From positions 61,776,093-61,840,092 of the forward strand of contig CM069437.1 in the NCBI GenBank assembly GCA_035610365.1: a stretch of DNA of 64,000 nt, given 5' to 3'. The notes beneath the pieces are model-generated. The model did not search any database, had not been told where the DNA came from, and saw only the letters and a list, made by a program, of their open reading frames with translations. Source of the stretch: Aquatica leii. Taxonomy: Eukaryota; Arthropoda; Insecta; Coleoptera; Lampyridae. The position numbers were made by a program, and so were the translations under genes. This document shows, one piece after another, positions 33,898-45,825 of the stretch (positions are counted from its first letter, which is position 1; each line of letters starts with the position of its first letter).

Positions 33898-34250
33898 AAT
33901 GATATGACTAAAGTGGCCAAAAGAAGATTTTGGAAATTCATATTATTGCATTTAATTTTTTAGAGAATTTCGCAATTTTCTATTATCATATCAAAAAACA
34001 CGCTCTAGCGGCATGACTAAAAATTAGAAATATCACAGGTAATATGGGTTTGATGGAGCAATAAATGCTTTTTCCAACGAGACCGAGTTTGTTAAAATCC
34101 GTTTAGTCGTTTAGTAGTACTAGCTTAGAAAAAGCATTTTTTTGGTACATTTAGTAAATGTATTTTAGTGAAAAAAATACTTTAAAAGTTACCAACCAAA
34201 AAATAATTTCCAGGATTTTCTTTTGGCTACTTTAGTCATATTATTTTTTA
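33898..34250. repeat. Inverted repeat, ~52-bp arms, ~245-bp loop
   Basis: GATATGACTAAAGTGGCCAA at the left is matched in reverse by TTGGCTACTTTAGTCATATT at the right. The match extends over about 52 bp with few mismatches. The interior has no coding potential. It resembles a small non-autonomous DNA element, but no target duplication was identified. Confidence 0.6.
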
Positions 34251-34748
34251 CATTTTTTATCTGGTCAGCCAGTACATTAATAGTGATAACAGCACCAAAT
34301 TTGAAACTTCATTGCGAAGGTAATGAAGTAAACATGACGTTTGTAGCTGCTCTAATAAAAAAGTTTCGAGAAGTTTAAAGACAATTTAATAACAATAATA
34401 CAAAACGACCTAAAGCTTTAACTGACAACGTAGAAATGTTGGTTCTAACATGTACTAAAGGATGAAGTCAAAAGGTTGTACGAGAGCAGAATTATATGGC
34501 CTCGATATGGACTAACGCATTTTGGAGCGTTCTTTTTTCGTTGAGCTACCCGTTGATGTCATTATCAATAAAATCGGTTAAGGGATTACTGAGATATAAC
34601 GTTCAAACTCATGTTCTTTAGATGCTCTTTATTATCTTAAATACAACTTTCAATTCCGACCTTTTGCTTTAAATACCTTAAAAAGAATAATCAGGTTCCG
34701 TTATGTCTAGAATCCTAATAGAGTTTCTTGTTATATGAGCTGTTGCTC
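34251..34748. other. AT-rich spacer
   Basis: No gene or repeat recognised. Confidence 0.4.
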
Positions 34749-34752
34749 CATT

Positions 34753-36107
34753 TGTTACAAGCTTTTGCTATTTACGAACCTGCACGGCCAACTCACAATA
34801 GTCGGTGAGAGGGGGGGTCCATAGATACATTAAATATACTTAAGGGCGCCAGAGCTTATCCCAAAGTCACTTCTGTCCCGCTCAAGACAGGCGGTTTAAA
34901 CTTGTAACAAGATGTTAGGTTCGTAATGCTGAAAGAAACGAAAAAAAAAAGAAACTACGTGGTTAACAACAATTGTACTTTAATTACTCTATCAAGATAA
35001 ATATATTAACAGTTAAATAGCCAAATATAAGCAGGTACTGGAGAGAATATAGAAAAGAGAATAGCAGCAGGATCGGCAACTTACACTGCACGTCAAACAA
35101 AAGTGTAACTACCATAACATATATAAAACTTTATCAGTAAGTAACATTAATAATGATAATTGACTGTGGATATAAGCAGCAAGCGATAAGTCCTTTACTT
35201 AAACTAATTGAGTCACAATAACAAGCAACAAATCAATTCGAACGTACGATTAGTAAATATAATAAGTCGTGAGTATTCACCGTAGCGACAACGAATAAAT
35301 AAGTAAAAATTGACTTACCAAAGTCCAGGGTTACCTTCAGAAAAACGTTTTTCCTAATGGCTTCCTGCAATTAAACTTCCTGAAAATAATCGTGTCTACC
35401 TGGCGACTCACAAACTATAAGTAAAAGACACATTTAAGGGACAGTAATCGAACCGACACTTATCGTATGCTGTTACATTAAATTTTCCGTCTATGGTGGT
35501 GTTAAGTTATTGCCTCCGAAGAGAATTCAATCGTATCCAGTAATTAGGATCTTCCGAACAAGGTGATAGTCATCAAGGTATTAATTGCCTCCGAAGAGAA
35601 TTCAATCGTATCCAGTAATTAGGATCTTCCGAACAAGGTGATAGTCATCAAGATATTAATTGCCTCCGAAGAGAATTCAATCGTATGCAGTAATTAGGAT
35701 CTTCCGCTTCCGATTATAATTTTCCCTTGAGGATTTTAGATAACGATAAGAATACCCCTATTTAGGAGATAGCACATTGCGCTAACAAAAGACATAAAAA
35801 TTACCTTTAAACAAAGAAAGAACAAAAACCACTTACTCTGCGTGAATAAATTAGTTAGTTAAGGAAACTTCTATTTTCCATCGTGTCCCAACACGTGGAT
35901 GATTTTAGAAAACGATTTTTAACTCACGCAGACATAGGTTAACACATGCACGATGTTAAAGTCAAAATGCCGGTAATCTCGCCGGATATCGCCTACTCAA
36001 TACGAAGTGACCGACGAACCCGATAGATGGCGTCGAGAAATATAAAAGTCATTTTTAATTAAATCAATATACAGGGTGATGCATTATTTTTATTTATGCA
36101 CGTAACA
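34753..36107. mobile_element. Solo LTR, TGTTAC...GTAACA, TSD CATT
   Basis: The 1,355-bp segment has perfect TGTTAC/GTAACA ends and CATT on both sides (34749-34752 and 36108-36111). It is related to the solo LTR at 9348. It carries an internal 75-bp minisatellite (35509-35707) that the other copy lacks. There is no coding interior. Confidence 0.85.
35509..35707. repeat. 75-bp tandem repeat, ~2.7 copies, inside the solo LTR
   Basis: TTGCCTCCGAAGAGAATTCA recurs at 35510, 35585 and 35660. The units are almost identical, with single substitutions such as CAAGGTATTA versus CAAGATATTA. This suggests recent local duplication. Confidence 0.9.
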
Positions 36108-36244
36108 CATTTTGTTGGAATATTAAAGTACTAATTAGTAATTTCCATCTAATCAGTTCTGGGATAAGAAACGTTTGTAATATGTTTATATAGCGCTCGG
36201 AATATAGTGTTACAGTCCGGTTTTTTTATCCTCAAAAAATAAGA

Positions 36245-37860
36245 ATTAATGAAACCAAATGATCCTACACCAAACCAAACAACTTTTGTGTTTGTTGTGT
36301 TTTATTTTTTTTTATATATATTTTGTTTAGTTTTCTTTTGTTTTTTGCTTGCTTTTTGTTCCTCAGTCAACAACTTTTTTGGTGTATCGGTAATAATGGC
36401 TGAACATCTTTTATTGCGACTCTCTTTGCATTTTTTTGTTTCTTCGGACCTGCTTTTGGCAACGGTCTAATTTCTGAAGGTGAAACATTTTTGCTAGGAT
36501 TAGGTTTAGCAGCAGAAAAACTAATTGGCATTCTGTTATTTAAGATTTGATATAGATGGAATCATGCCACTAGATTCTGGTGTAGGCGATAGAGAAATGG
36601 TTGAACGTTTGATATTCTTACTTGTATTTATTTCTTTTTCTTCACATATTTCTGGGTTTTTTAAAGGCAGAACTCCCGAATCATCCGGATTTGATCGGTT
36701 TGTCACAAAACTGGGCCAAATTGATGGTTTCTGAAAAGTTAGAGGATAAGCTCATGCAACTATTTCTGGTATAACGTATGTGGTCAGTGTAGATCCAGAG
36801 AGATGTTTCCATCCAACCATTGCAAAAGGAATCAACGCACCATCTACGGTTCAGCCAGTGGCTTAAGATGGTGGGTACAATGAGGATGAAATGTCAGCAT
36901 CACTACATCGTTATTATTAACGTAACTTAATTTATCGATTGAAAGATGAGAATTGTGATTATACAGTAAGAATAAGCAAGGATATTCTTTTAAACTCTTC
37001 GCATGGTGGACAAAATGGTGCATAAAAGTATAGAAATGTTTGTTCTTTATCTACTCTGAAGGATTACTGCTTTCACGACAACCTACTGGTTCATTACGGA
37101 TGAAATATTCTTTAAAAGAGTCTTGGGGAAAATGGAAAAAGTGGAATGCAGTTTCCACTCGCAGATGTTGCAGATGCAATGTAACGAGGGTTCCTTTTTA
37201 CCAGATGTCATAACTTCAACTTGCTTACAGCCTTGGTGTCCTACAATTTTATTTACTTTTAGGACAGTTGTGATTTTAGTCTCATTCTTATTCCATGTTT
37301 TGAGGTGAAAATTTGTATAGGTCCATTACCGAAAATAACTAGTTATTTTTTCTTATTGAAGCTCGTTGCACGGGCTAGCGTAGTTGCTTGGTATTCTAGC
37401 AAAAGAATAGAATGACACTTAAAAAAACTGGAAAATCAGTCAGTGCCAGTTTGCTTACTTTTCGTTTATTTTGCATGAAACTTCAAAATATTGGCCACTG
37501 CTATTTGGTACGCTAATTTCCTGATTTTATGGGTATGTCAGATGCTTGTTCGATATATTGTTCAAGTTCTTTGTCTAATACATCGCTACAAACCTACTTA
37601 TTTTTAATGTAACGACCGAAGTTATAGGTTACACCAAATTGCTGTCTATATCGCCAGCAGACATTTTAGCACAATACCATGGCATTATAGTTACGCTGAA
37701 AAAAAACAGGATAAACAATGAACAAATTGTAAGAAACGGTTATATGGGGTACAACCAAACCCGTTTGTTTTGTGGCAACCAACCCCATGCCGCCATTTTG
37801 CAATAATTTCTTAATTATTACCAGGATTGGGAATAAATGACTGTGTGACAACTAACATGT
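36245..37860 (-). pseudogene. pogo/Tigger-type DDE transposase relic
   Basis: Minus strand: an N-terminal part with DKELEQYIEQASDIPIKSG (about 37580-37520), then NEPVGCRESSNPSE (about 37095-37055). The catalytic core follows, with CLFLLYNHNSHLSIDKLSY (about 36965), VVMLTFHPHCTHHLKPLAEP (about 36910-36840) and a proline/lysine-rich tail. The order matches Tigger/jerky-like proteins. Two catalytic aspartates are replaced: LDNH reads LYNH, and the Asp after PL reads Ala. Stops are frequent. It is inactive. Apparent plus-strand frames in this interval are shadows. Confidence 0.8.
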
Positions 37861-38258
37861 GTGACAACCATACCCGGACTTTTCCACATTTTCAGCTTCT
37901 TGATATCTAAAACTCTGCGTTAAGATTAGAACCTCCTCCGGATTTGGACCGTGTTGATGTAATCGAAGTTTTGTGCACTTTTGTAAGCGGTTTCATCAGG
38001 GCGTGAAAAAAATCGAAAACTCTAAAAGTAAACGATAATTTAACAAAGAATCACTACAGAGTTAACCAAGCCAGATTCTAAACTCTATAGAAGTAACTTA
38101 AGAAAAAGATATTTCCGTATTTATAGAAGAAGTATTGTCGCGGTGGGATGAGCTCGACACTGATTTTGATTACGTTCGAAAAGGGGCGTGTCTTTGATAA
38201 ACCAATAGCAATCGAGAACCAAAGAGGGGATAGTTTAAAACCGTTGTCACGATTGAAG

Positions 38259-38840
38259 TTATTGGGGCGTTAATGATTTCTGGGATTTTTCGGACTTTCC
38301 TATTGAAGACGAATTGACATTTCGCAATAACCGAGGCGTATCAAATGTATTGTGGCCTGTAGTAAAGTAATGTTCAGCAACGGCAGATTTAAAAATATAT
38401 TTTTTCTTTATACAACGATTATGTTTCGAAATACGTGTGATGGAACGATTAGTTTCGCCGATAGTATAGACCAAACCACATGATCAAGAAATTTTGTGTA
38501 TACTTTGGTTGTTTAGATGATCAAGAAACCTAGACAATTTAAGACGACCATGAGACCAAACAATAAAGGTGTCATCAACATACCTAAACTAGACTTTAGG
38601 TTTCAATATTATTGATTTCAAAGCAACCATTTTAAAGGATTCTATAAAACTCTTAGTTACAACAGGTGATAACGGAGAACCTATAGCGGCGTAAAACTTG
38701 TTATCAAATTGAAAGTAAGTAGATAATAAACACTTATCAATAAGAGGAATCAAACTCAAATCTTTGTCGTGGTGAGACAAAATTTACTCGATGATAATAA
38801 GCTTATTTGATCGATAAGAATGCGTTTTTAAACTTTTAAT
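38259..38840 (-). pseudogene. Penelope relic with RT fused to endonuclease by deletion
   Basis: Minus strand: FDNKFYAAIGSPLSPVVTKS (RT motif B region), then FRYVDDTFIVWSHGRLKLS with an intact YVDD (38585-38530), then RFLDHLNNQ. About 15 codons later the translation continues directly with SCGLVYTIGETNRSI, KSAVAEHYFTTGH and a proline-poor tail, that is the GIY-YIG endonuclease end. The RT thumb and linker (normally about 250 residues) are missing, so an internal deletion near 38480 joined the two domains. Confidence 0.8.
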
Positions 38841-38864
38841 ACTGAAATCACCTTCTTGCAACAT

Positions 38865-38883
38865 TAACCACCAGCTGCCACTG
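38865..38883. repeat. Right-end remnant of the hAT-type family at 478
   Basis: AACCACCAGCTGCCACTG matches the right terminus of the element at 478-1657 with one change. No matching left end or duplication was found nearby. Confidence 0.5.
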
Positions 38884-39785
38884 CTCGATACCAATGTAAA
38901 AAAATTTGGCTTAATGTTAACCTTGCTTCCTTATCTCGATTTGTAAGGTGCTGTGTGACTTTTTTTGAATATTTTTGGAGCAAGTTATTGCCGATTACCC
39001 CCCATGTTGTTTTAATTGCTGACGTTCCACCACCGGGGTGCTCATTACGCGACCCATGATTAAAGTTTGAAACAGTATAATGGAAACCAAGGCGTATAGC
39101 TCATATTTTTTTTTCAATCACTAATATCACGAGTAATAACCATTGCCGTGAAGTTGTTTTGAAGTGAAGTGGCGAAGTTCGCTATAAACCAATTTGGGAT
39201 TCTACGGTTGCTAATGGTCACGGACTACGTGATAACGTTACTTTTTTACGTCATTTAAAGTTCGAGTACTGTTCGATATTATGTAAATTAAGGTTTGTTT
39301 GTGTCACTTAACTTACTATTAATGTCACTAAAACTTAGATTACTATTACAATTATATAAATTTATTTTGTAAGAAGATTAGGAAGTATACGGTGCATATG
39401 CTTTGTTTTAGAATGGTTAGTTAAACCAGAATTTGTATAACTTCGCTTGCACGTTTGATGTCATACTGTTTGGTGAGTTGATAGAGCATGTGAAAAGGAT
39501 TATTTTTTGCCAATACACCTGGTACTGCAGACGCAAGATAGCAGCATAAATCTTAGATTTAGTACGTGACATTAGAATTAGAGTTGGTAGCGAAGAGAAG
39601 AGATTGTTGCGCATGTGTTACTTTTAGAGAAATGCGCTGATGAAATTAAGTAAACATTGGTCGATAGATGTCATTTTGCTCGTTTTCCCAAACTTTTCGG
39701 TGATTTTCTTGTAAACCATCTTGATGTTGCTGTAGTGTTGTGTTGTTGTTGTTATCATTGTTGTTTTCCGTTAACATGAAAATGC
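38884..39785. other. No gene seen
   Basis: AT-rich sequence between two Penelope relics; nothing recognisable on either strand. Confidence 0.4.
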
Positions 39786-39789
39786 ACAA

Positions 39790-40370
39790 ATGCCGCCGAT
39801 ATGTACGTTCTGCTTGTGGAAGCCCACAAGAAATCTACAAAAGGAAAAAAAACACTGTTGAAGTCCCTACAACAAAATGGATACGGGTTCAAAGAGATCC
39901 AAAACGCATGGAAAAGAGCAATAAATCCAAAAGTCAAAGAAGGCTTATCACCTCCTACTAGCACCGCTTATTTACCATACTGTATGGGTTCGACAGACAA
40001 AAGAAGCAGGGTGCTAAAGAAACATAATATTAAAACTGTCTTTACGACTAAAGATACCCTGAACACCTGGTTTACATCTGCTAAAGACAAACAAGGGCTT
40101 CTAAAACATGCAGGAGTTTACAAAATTCCTTGTTCCTATGGATTAAGTTATATAGGACAGACTCTATTAAAGCTAGAGTAAAAGAAGATATGGCTGACTG
40201 CAAACACCGCGGAGTTACTAAATCAGCAGTGGCAGAACACGTGTGGGATCAAGGACACACGTTGAACTTTGACCAAACTAAAGTGTTGGCTAGAACTCCT
40301 TTCTACTTTCCCAGACTAATCCGCGAAGCTGTGGAAATAGAAAAACATCTATGCAATATGAACTGAGATG
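39790..40370 (+). pseudogene. Penelope GIY-YIG endonuclease domain and linker (one frameshift)
   Basis: The plus strand encodes LLKSLQQNGYGFKEIQNAWK, then STAYLPYCMGSTDKRSRVLK and KHNIKTVFTTKDTL. The GIY-YIG motif follows, GVYKIPC...LSYIGQT (40110-40160). A one-base shift near 40165 is needed to continue with ARVKEDMADCKHRGVTKSAV, AEHVWDQGHTLNFDQTKVL and IREAVEIEKHL, ending at TGA by 40366. The domain is nearly complete and is the best-preserved endonuclease here. The RT portion is absent (5' truncated). The element's 3' region with a hammerhead-like core follows about 200 nt later. Confidence 0.88.
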
Positions 40371-40561
40371 ACGGTTTAAGACTCAGCAAATCTTGGCTAC
40401 CAGTATTATATCCTCTAAGACAAAGATCAACCTTCTTGGAAAGGACACAAACACTTACTCCGAGTAATAAAGAAGTCAGTCAAGCGGTAACGGAAAAATA
40501 ATATCCGTTAATCACGCTAATCGCTATTGGTATAAATACCGTTATTTACACTTTTTCTTTC

Positions 40562-40775
40562 AGTAACATTTACCACTCTGAAGATGCAAGCTGCAATGTC
40601 TTGCGAAACGTCAGCTTGTTTGGGTTCACGAACGACAATACGGCAAAGGCCAAGTTCTACTTCTTGTTTTGATTCTCAAGAAAAGACTAGGTCCAAGCCT
40701 AAGTCTGGGTGTTTAACTACGACGCGGTCTAAGCCGAAAGTCGCTCATAATCATAAACATAACAACCGCGAAAGC
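40562..40775 (+). repeat. Penelope 3'-terminal repeat
   Basis: Shared with 7895-8075 and with both arms of 45478-45825. It contains the hammerhead-like core at its start and a conserved end, TAACTACGACGCGGTCTAAG. Its position directly downstream of the endonuclease relic identifies it as the element's 3' region or pseudo-LTR. Confidence 0.75.
40574..40616 (+). ncRNA. Candidate hammerhead ribozyme core (Penelope)
   Basis: CTGAAGA (40578-40584), stem II GCAAG/CTTGC (40586-40590 with 40600-40604) around a 9-nt loop, GAAA (40605-40608), then CGTC with a palindromic ACGT minimal stem III; cleavage would follow C40612. Stem I has only two pairs here. The copy at 45626-45668 has four. Confidence 0.55.
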
Positions 40776-42094
40776 TTAAGATTTTATATGCTTTTAATAA
40801 ATTTATACTATAAAGGTCAGCACAAAAAATTTTTTATTTTGCGATATATCCGTACTGTAAATGATACGGAAAGAGACTCTCTTTCCGTACTGCTTTAGTG
40901 ATTAAATAAATTTAAGTATGCAACATTGTAAATCCTATCTGACAGTCAGTGTTACCGTTTTAGTACTTTTGTACTAGAACTATAACTTTTAGTAACCAAC
41001 CATACTTTTAATACCACTTTAACAAAATTGAGCATATCTAGTACTTTTTTTGTGGTAAACGGTATTTTAAACGGTGTTTAGCTGATACTTATGAGAAAAA
41101 AAATTAAATATGGGATTAGACTGCGTAGACGACAGCGCCACACAATACAGAGATTAGAACTAAATTACACGAATTTTACTTTACAACAGTACCACTATTT
41201 TCAAAACAAAAAATTATGATCATTCATTTTGTTGAAATTGCATAACAATTTACGGAATTGCATAAAACTGTATAAAATTTTGTAAAATTTTAACTCGCTT
41301 CAACATTAACACATGGTTAATTGACTTGTAGATTTAACGATGGAACGCATGACAAAATTCCGAAGGAATCAAGAAAATTAAAGAACATAACATACATATT
41401 GAGATAAAAATCCAAAGCACAAGCTACTACTGATGCGCCCAAACAATTTTCTAAATATTTTTAAACATATACTAATCTATTTAGAAAATATCTTACAAAA
41501 ATATTAATATTTATGACAATTGCACTGACAATTAAACTGTCACAAAAAATATGGTTAGCGCTACATTTTAGTTCCTATCTCAGTAATAAGTAGCGCTGAT
41601 GATTTCTCTAAAAGTGTCAATGTTAGATTAAGGTATCAGCTATCTATATTATTATAGAGATCAGAGAAACAATCGGACAAATATTCGAGAAAAAAATTAT
41701 TTCTCAATATTTTAGTTAATTAGATGTATAGAAAGGTGATCACGCCGCTTTGGCTTTTCATTTCAACATCACAATCTGTATTTTTTAGGAAATTAATGTT
41801 TGATGTGCAAAAATAAACAAATCAACAGTCTATTTTAAAAAAAGCCACCTTCTAATGTTTAATAAAGCAAAATACAAGATATTATAAATGACATAATTAC
41901 CTAGTAACTTTTTATTATTATTTTGGGTGGTGTACACGATAAATCACTGAACTCTTCTTCCGTCTTTGAACACTTGAAGAACATAAAACCTTTGTTCACT
42001 AGTAAATACCTGACCGTTTCGTACATTTAAAAAAAGTGACAGTACAACGTTACAAAAGTCTTGGGCAAAGATAATACACCAAGAAGAACTTCCT
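40776..42094. other. AT-rich spacer, no gene seen
   Basis: No recognisable coding or repeat feature apart from a short CCCAAACAATTTT stretch at about 41437 that resembles a MITE end. Confidence 0.4.
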
Positions 42095-42473
42095 GCAGAC
42101 AATGATGAAGAAGCAGCTGCGCTTCATGAAATGATGAGAAATTTAGATGGTTGGGAAGATATTGGCCAAGAAGAAATTAAGGAATGGATAACATTTAACA
42201 ACAAAGAACAAGAAGAACTAACTGACGTTGACTTTATTGAACTTGTTAATGAAAGGGATAGTGATAATGAATCAGAAGGGAATGAAGGAAGACGGAGGAA
42301 AATTTTGCACTTTTAAGCTTTTAACTCGTTTTATATGTAGAGCAACAGCCTAATGCCACATCAAGTGACATCTTCCTTTTAGCAAAGTGGAAACACATTG
42401 CTTCAAAAAACCGCTTGGGTGCAAAATTTAAACAATCAAAGATTGATTCTTTTTTTCACACTACCAGAATAAT
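42095..42473 (+). pseudogene. pogo/Tigger-type transposase, C-terminal fragment
   Basis: The plus strand encodes AALHEMMRNLDGWEDIGQEE and IKEWITFNNKEQEELTDVDF in one frame. After a break, LAKWKHIASKNRLGAKFKQ and SKIDSFF follow. Acidic 'E.I.EW...D..E.LTD..I' followed by a basic 'K..T.I..FF' tail is the usual end of Tigger-type proteins. The catalytic domain is absent. It is distinct from the minus-strand relic at 36245. Confidence 0.65.
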
Positions 42474-45295
42474 ATACCAATGTACCTATACTGTAGTACA
42501 TTTTTTTTAAATAGAAACTATTATGTATTTTATTTCAAATATATTTGTTTGTTCTTTGAATAGATACATATTTATGTACCTATATAAATATTTTGCCTCT
42601 TTTAGTAAAAACTCCGTATTAACGTTTGAATGACATAATGAGAAATAATTTGGAATCAACTGCCACTATATGCTTGTAATTTTGTTTATTTTATTTTCAT
42701 GTCTAATTATTTCATTCATGTTCATTCAAATTACTATTACTATTGCTGTTGAAATTCGAATCAGCAATTTGATCGCTCTTTTTAAATTTGCCTACATTGG
42801 CACATTCAAAGATAAAAATAAAACCTTGAATGAAATTGAACCAACAACTTTCAGTGTAAAGTTAGGTGTAGTTACTATATGTCTTATTAGTTGTATTAAT
42901 TCATTTTGTAATATATTTAAAACAATTGGTTCTTAAAACGAAATTTAATGTATGCATTCATTTTCCAATTCCTTTATTATTTCTTGGAAGCTACTACTGA
43001 GAAGATTCTAATAACAACTTCTACCCATCCATAATTTTCTTTATGCGTCATATAAACAGTTTTCTACTGTATAACCAAGCAGACATCTGTTTTAAATATT
43101 TTATATTATTACTTCTATTAACGCTCACCACGTATTTGGAATGTCGCATTCGAACGCACCATTAATTATTCGAATTTTTTATTCACATACCCTATCAACC
43201 GACTCGGATCTCAATGTCACGTGCTAAATTTATGCCGCCATCTTAAGTCTGCAGTACCAAATGTATTGGCAAAAAATGATCACATTGACATGCTCTAACT
43301 ACCCTTAAAATATGCGCACTTATTTCAATGACACCCTGTATATTCTACTAAAGCGCTTAGTATAAATTTGTTACATTTTAGTAATCTACATCAAAATACG
43401 ACCAAAACTAAATTAACAAAAATATATTTGGCTTAAAAATTAAAAATAAGAATCACATGTATTAAATGTTAATTGAACTGAAGAATTTATTGACTTTTAA
43501 ATACAAACTCGAAAACTTGTAACCTTTAAAATAAGAAGTAATAAGAAAGATTTGATTAATTCAGTAACCATACAAGTGAAATAGATGTGTCGTATTTTAA
43601 AATTTACAAAATGTTTGCTGTGCTGAAAGAAAAGCTTGGAGTTTAATTCGGACAAGCGTCAAATCTCGACAGATGCTAGTCGATAATTATTTATTATTAA
43701 AAAAATGTATTTTTCATAAAAAGAGGGTGATAGGAATTTTTGATGAATAGGCTTTTTTGGACATATGTCAATTAATGTATTTGCACGGTTCGGTGACATT
43801 AAACCGTAGATTTGCAACTCTCAAGAACAAAGCAAATTATTTTTTATTTTTGATTAACTCGTTTGAACAACTCTAAATACAAAATAACTCTTTGAAATTT
43901 ATTGGACGATGCTTTTGCTTTACAAGATTACTGAACAACACGAAGAATTCTTAATTTTGTCACCTTCGATATCGAAACTTACTGAAGTTTTTATTCATGC
44001 GTGATATTACCATTCTATTCCATTAATTCTTTATCGCGCGTTTATATTTACCTTCGCTATGTCTTCTTTAAAGTAAGTTGTAAATGAAAATTTTACAATT
44101 TTCTTTGTTACGTATTTAGAATTAACTTGAAAAGAACATTTATCGAAAACGACCAATAAACTCTTTTACTTATTCTGGAGAAAGCCTTTGTGTAACAAAA
44201 TGCAGGTTGAGTACTATCCTTGTACAATATATATAAAACTACAATTTATAGCTTCTACTACAACTACTTTAACCCAGCATGAATTTTTAAAGCAAACTTA
44301 CAAGACTTTTAGTAGATTAATATTTTTATTTCAACAAAAAGATACACAGCACTTGTTATCGAGAGACATTTTATTGGCAAACAACGAAAGTTTAAAAAAA
44401 AGTTAGAAATGTATTAAATTTCTTTTATGAAACACTAAATTATTACCTGTAAAAAGCATAAATTAAATTTAAAAAATGGACATAGAACTAGTTTACATTA
44501 TTTTAAAACTGAAAAACAAATTTGACATTTATATTTCGTGTTTATTTTATTTTCTTTTTATTTTTGTTATTATGACTACTTTGTTGAGTCACATTATATA
44601 TAAAATCTTTTTTTATGGTTGTATGTCAGTTCAACACAATTCAAGCCGCAACGATGAAGAAGCAATACCATGTTTATTTTATTACGTCATTTTATTTACA
44701 TACTGGAATACTTTCTTATAAAGTCTTGGTTTAAAATTGTCTTACCAAGGCCTGCACTGTTAATATTTTGACTTTGAATATACAGTTTCATGTTGTTTTG
44801 GTAGCTTTTCAATGACAGAAGAAATTAATTAAAAAAAGTTTATTTTTAATTTTACGCTTTTAAGTAGAAACTTCTAGAGTTTTAAATTTCTGAACTCTTA
44901 AAAGGTGACTTGTTTTGAAGCAATCGCCGTGTACACAATTTGTCCTCAGATGTAAGTTGAAATATCGTTTTTTGGAGTTAAGCCTTGCTTGGATAGACAT
45001 TAATTTTCTTCATAATTTTAGTTTTGAAAAATCAAGTATCCAATAAAAATGTAATTTTTCTACTAATAAAGTTCTTTTTTCTACGACTAACAGGTAATAC
45101 GACACATTCTACTTTTATTGGCGTTTAGGCATCGTTGTGCATTTCTTATGATCGATATCATTTCCGTACAGGTTATAACACACTAGCAATATTTTCAAGT
45201 CATCCTGCGGACAGGATTTAAACTTTGAAAGGTAATCTGAATAAAAGGACAAGTCAGTTTAATTTTGCATCAAGCTTTTAAGTTTTGATAAACAA
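42474..45295. other. AT-rich spacer, no gene seen
   Basis: 2.8 kb with only short low-complexity open frames (for example 42670-42936, 44188-44406, 44476-44721). These are hydrophobic or AT-driven and lack recognisable domains. Confidence 0.4.
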
Positions 45296-45477
45296 TTAAT
45301 TACCTGAGTAGAGCTTTTCCAGACATCTAACTTTATTTAACACAATGACATTTTTTTCAAGGCAGAATGTCACCTTTGTAAAGCTCACAAGCATGTTAGG
45401 CAAGGAAAGGTCGAAAAATTGAGGTTCACGTCTACCGGCTGTCATTTTCTGCTTGCTTGGGTATAGTTGAGAGTTTT

Positions 45478-45825
45478 CTGATATATGATTATAAGCGACT
45501 TTCGGCTTAGACCGCGTCGTAGTTAAACATCCAAACTTTGTAGGCTTGGTCTTAGTCTTTCCTTGAGAGGCAAAACAAGAAGTAGAACTTGGTCTTTGCC
45601 GTATTGTCGTTCGTGAACCCAAACAAACTGACGTTTCGCAAGACATTGCAGCTTGCTTCTTCAGAGTTGTGAATGTCACTGACAGCGAAAGGTTTCTTGT
45701 TTTGACTCTCAAGGAGAAACTAGGACCAAGCCTAAAAACTCTGGGTGTTTAACTACGACGCGGTCTAAGCCGACAGTGGCTTATAATCATAAACAAAATA
45801 ACCGCAAAAGCTTAAGATTTTATAT
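45478..45825. repeat. Foldback of two Penelope 3' repeats
   Basis: The left arm is the 3' repeat on the minus strand (45690 down to 45478, with CTTAGACCGCGTCGTAGTTA). The right arm is the same sequence on the plus strand (45690-45825, TAACTACGACGCGGTCTAAG). A transcript through it would form a long hairpin. Confidence 0.8.
45626..45668 (-). ncRNA. Candidate hammerhead ribozyme, best preserved copy
   Basis: Minus strand: stem I 5' strand AACT, core CTGAAGA (45664-45658), stem II GCAAG/CTTGC with a 9-nt loop, GAAA (45637-45634), CGTC, then stem I 3' strand AGTT. The core, stem II and a 4-bp stem I are all intact. Predicted cleavage is after the C at 45630. Confidence 0.65.

Noticed and set aside
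36249..36734. Two plus-strand open frames, one phenylalanine-rich
   Set aside because: They are antisense shadows of the lysine-rich tail and catalytic core of the minus-strand pogo relic.
40584..40898. 104-codon open frame in the Penelope 3' repeat
   Set aside because: It lies on non-coding repeat sequence containing the hammerhead-like core; a similar frame at 45296-45712 arises from the same repeat.
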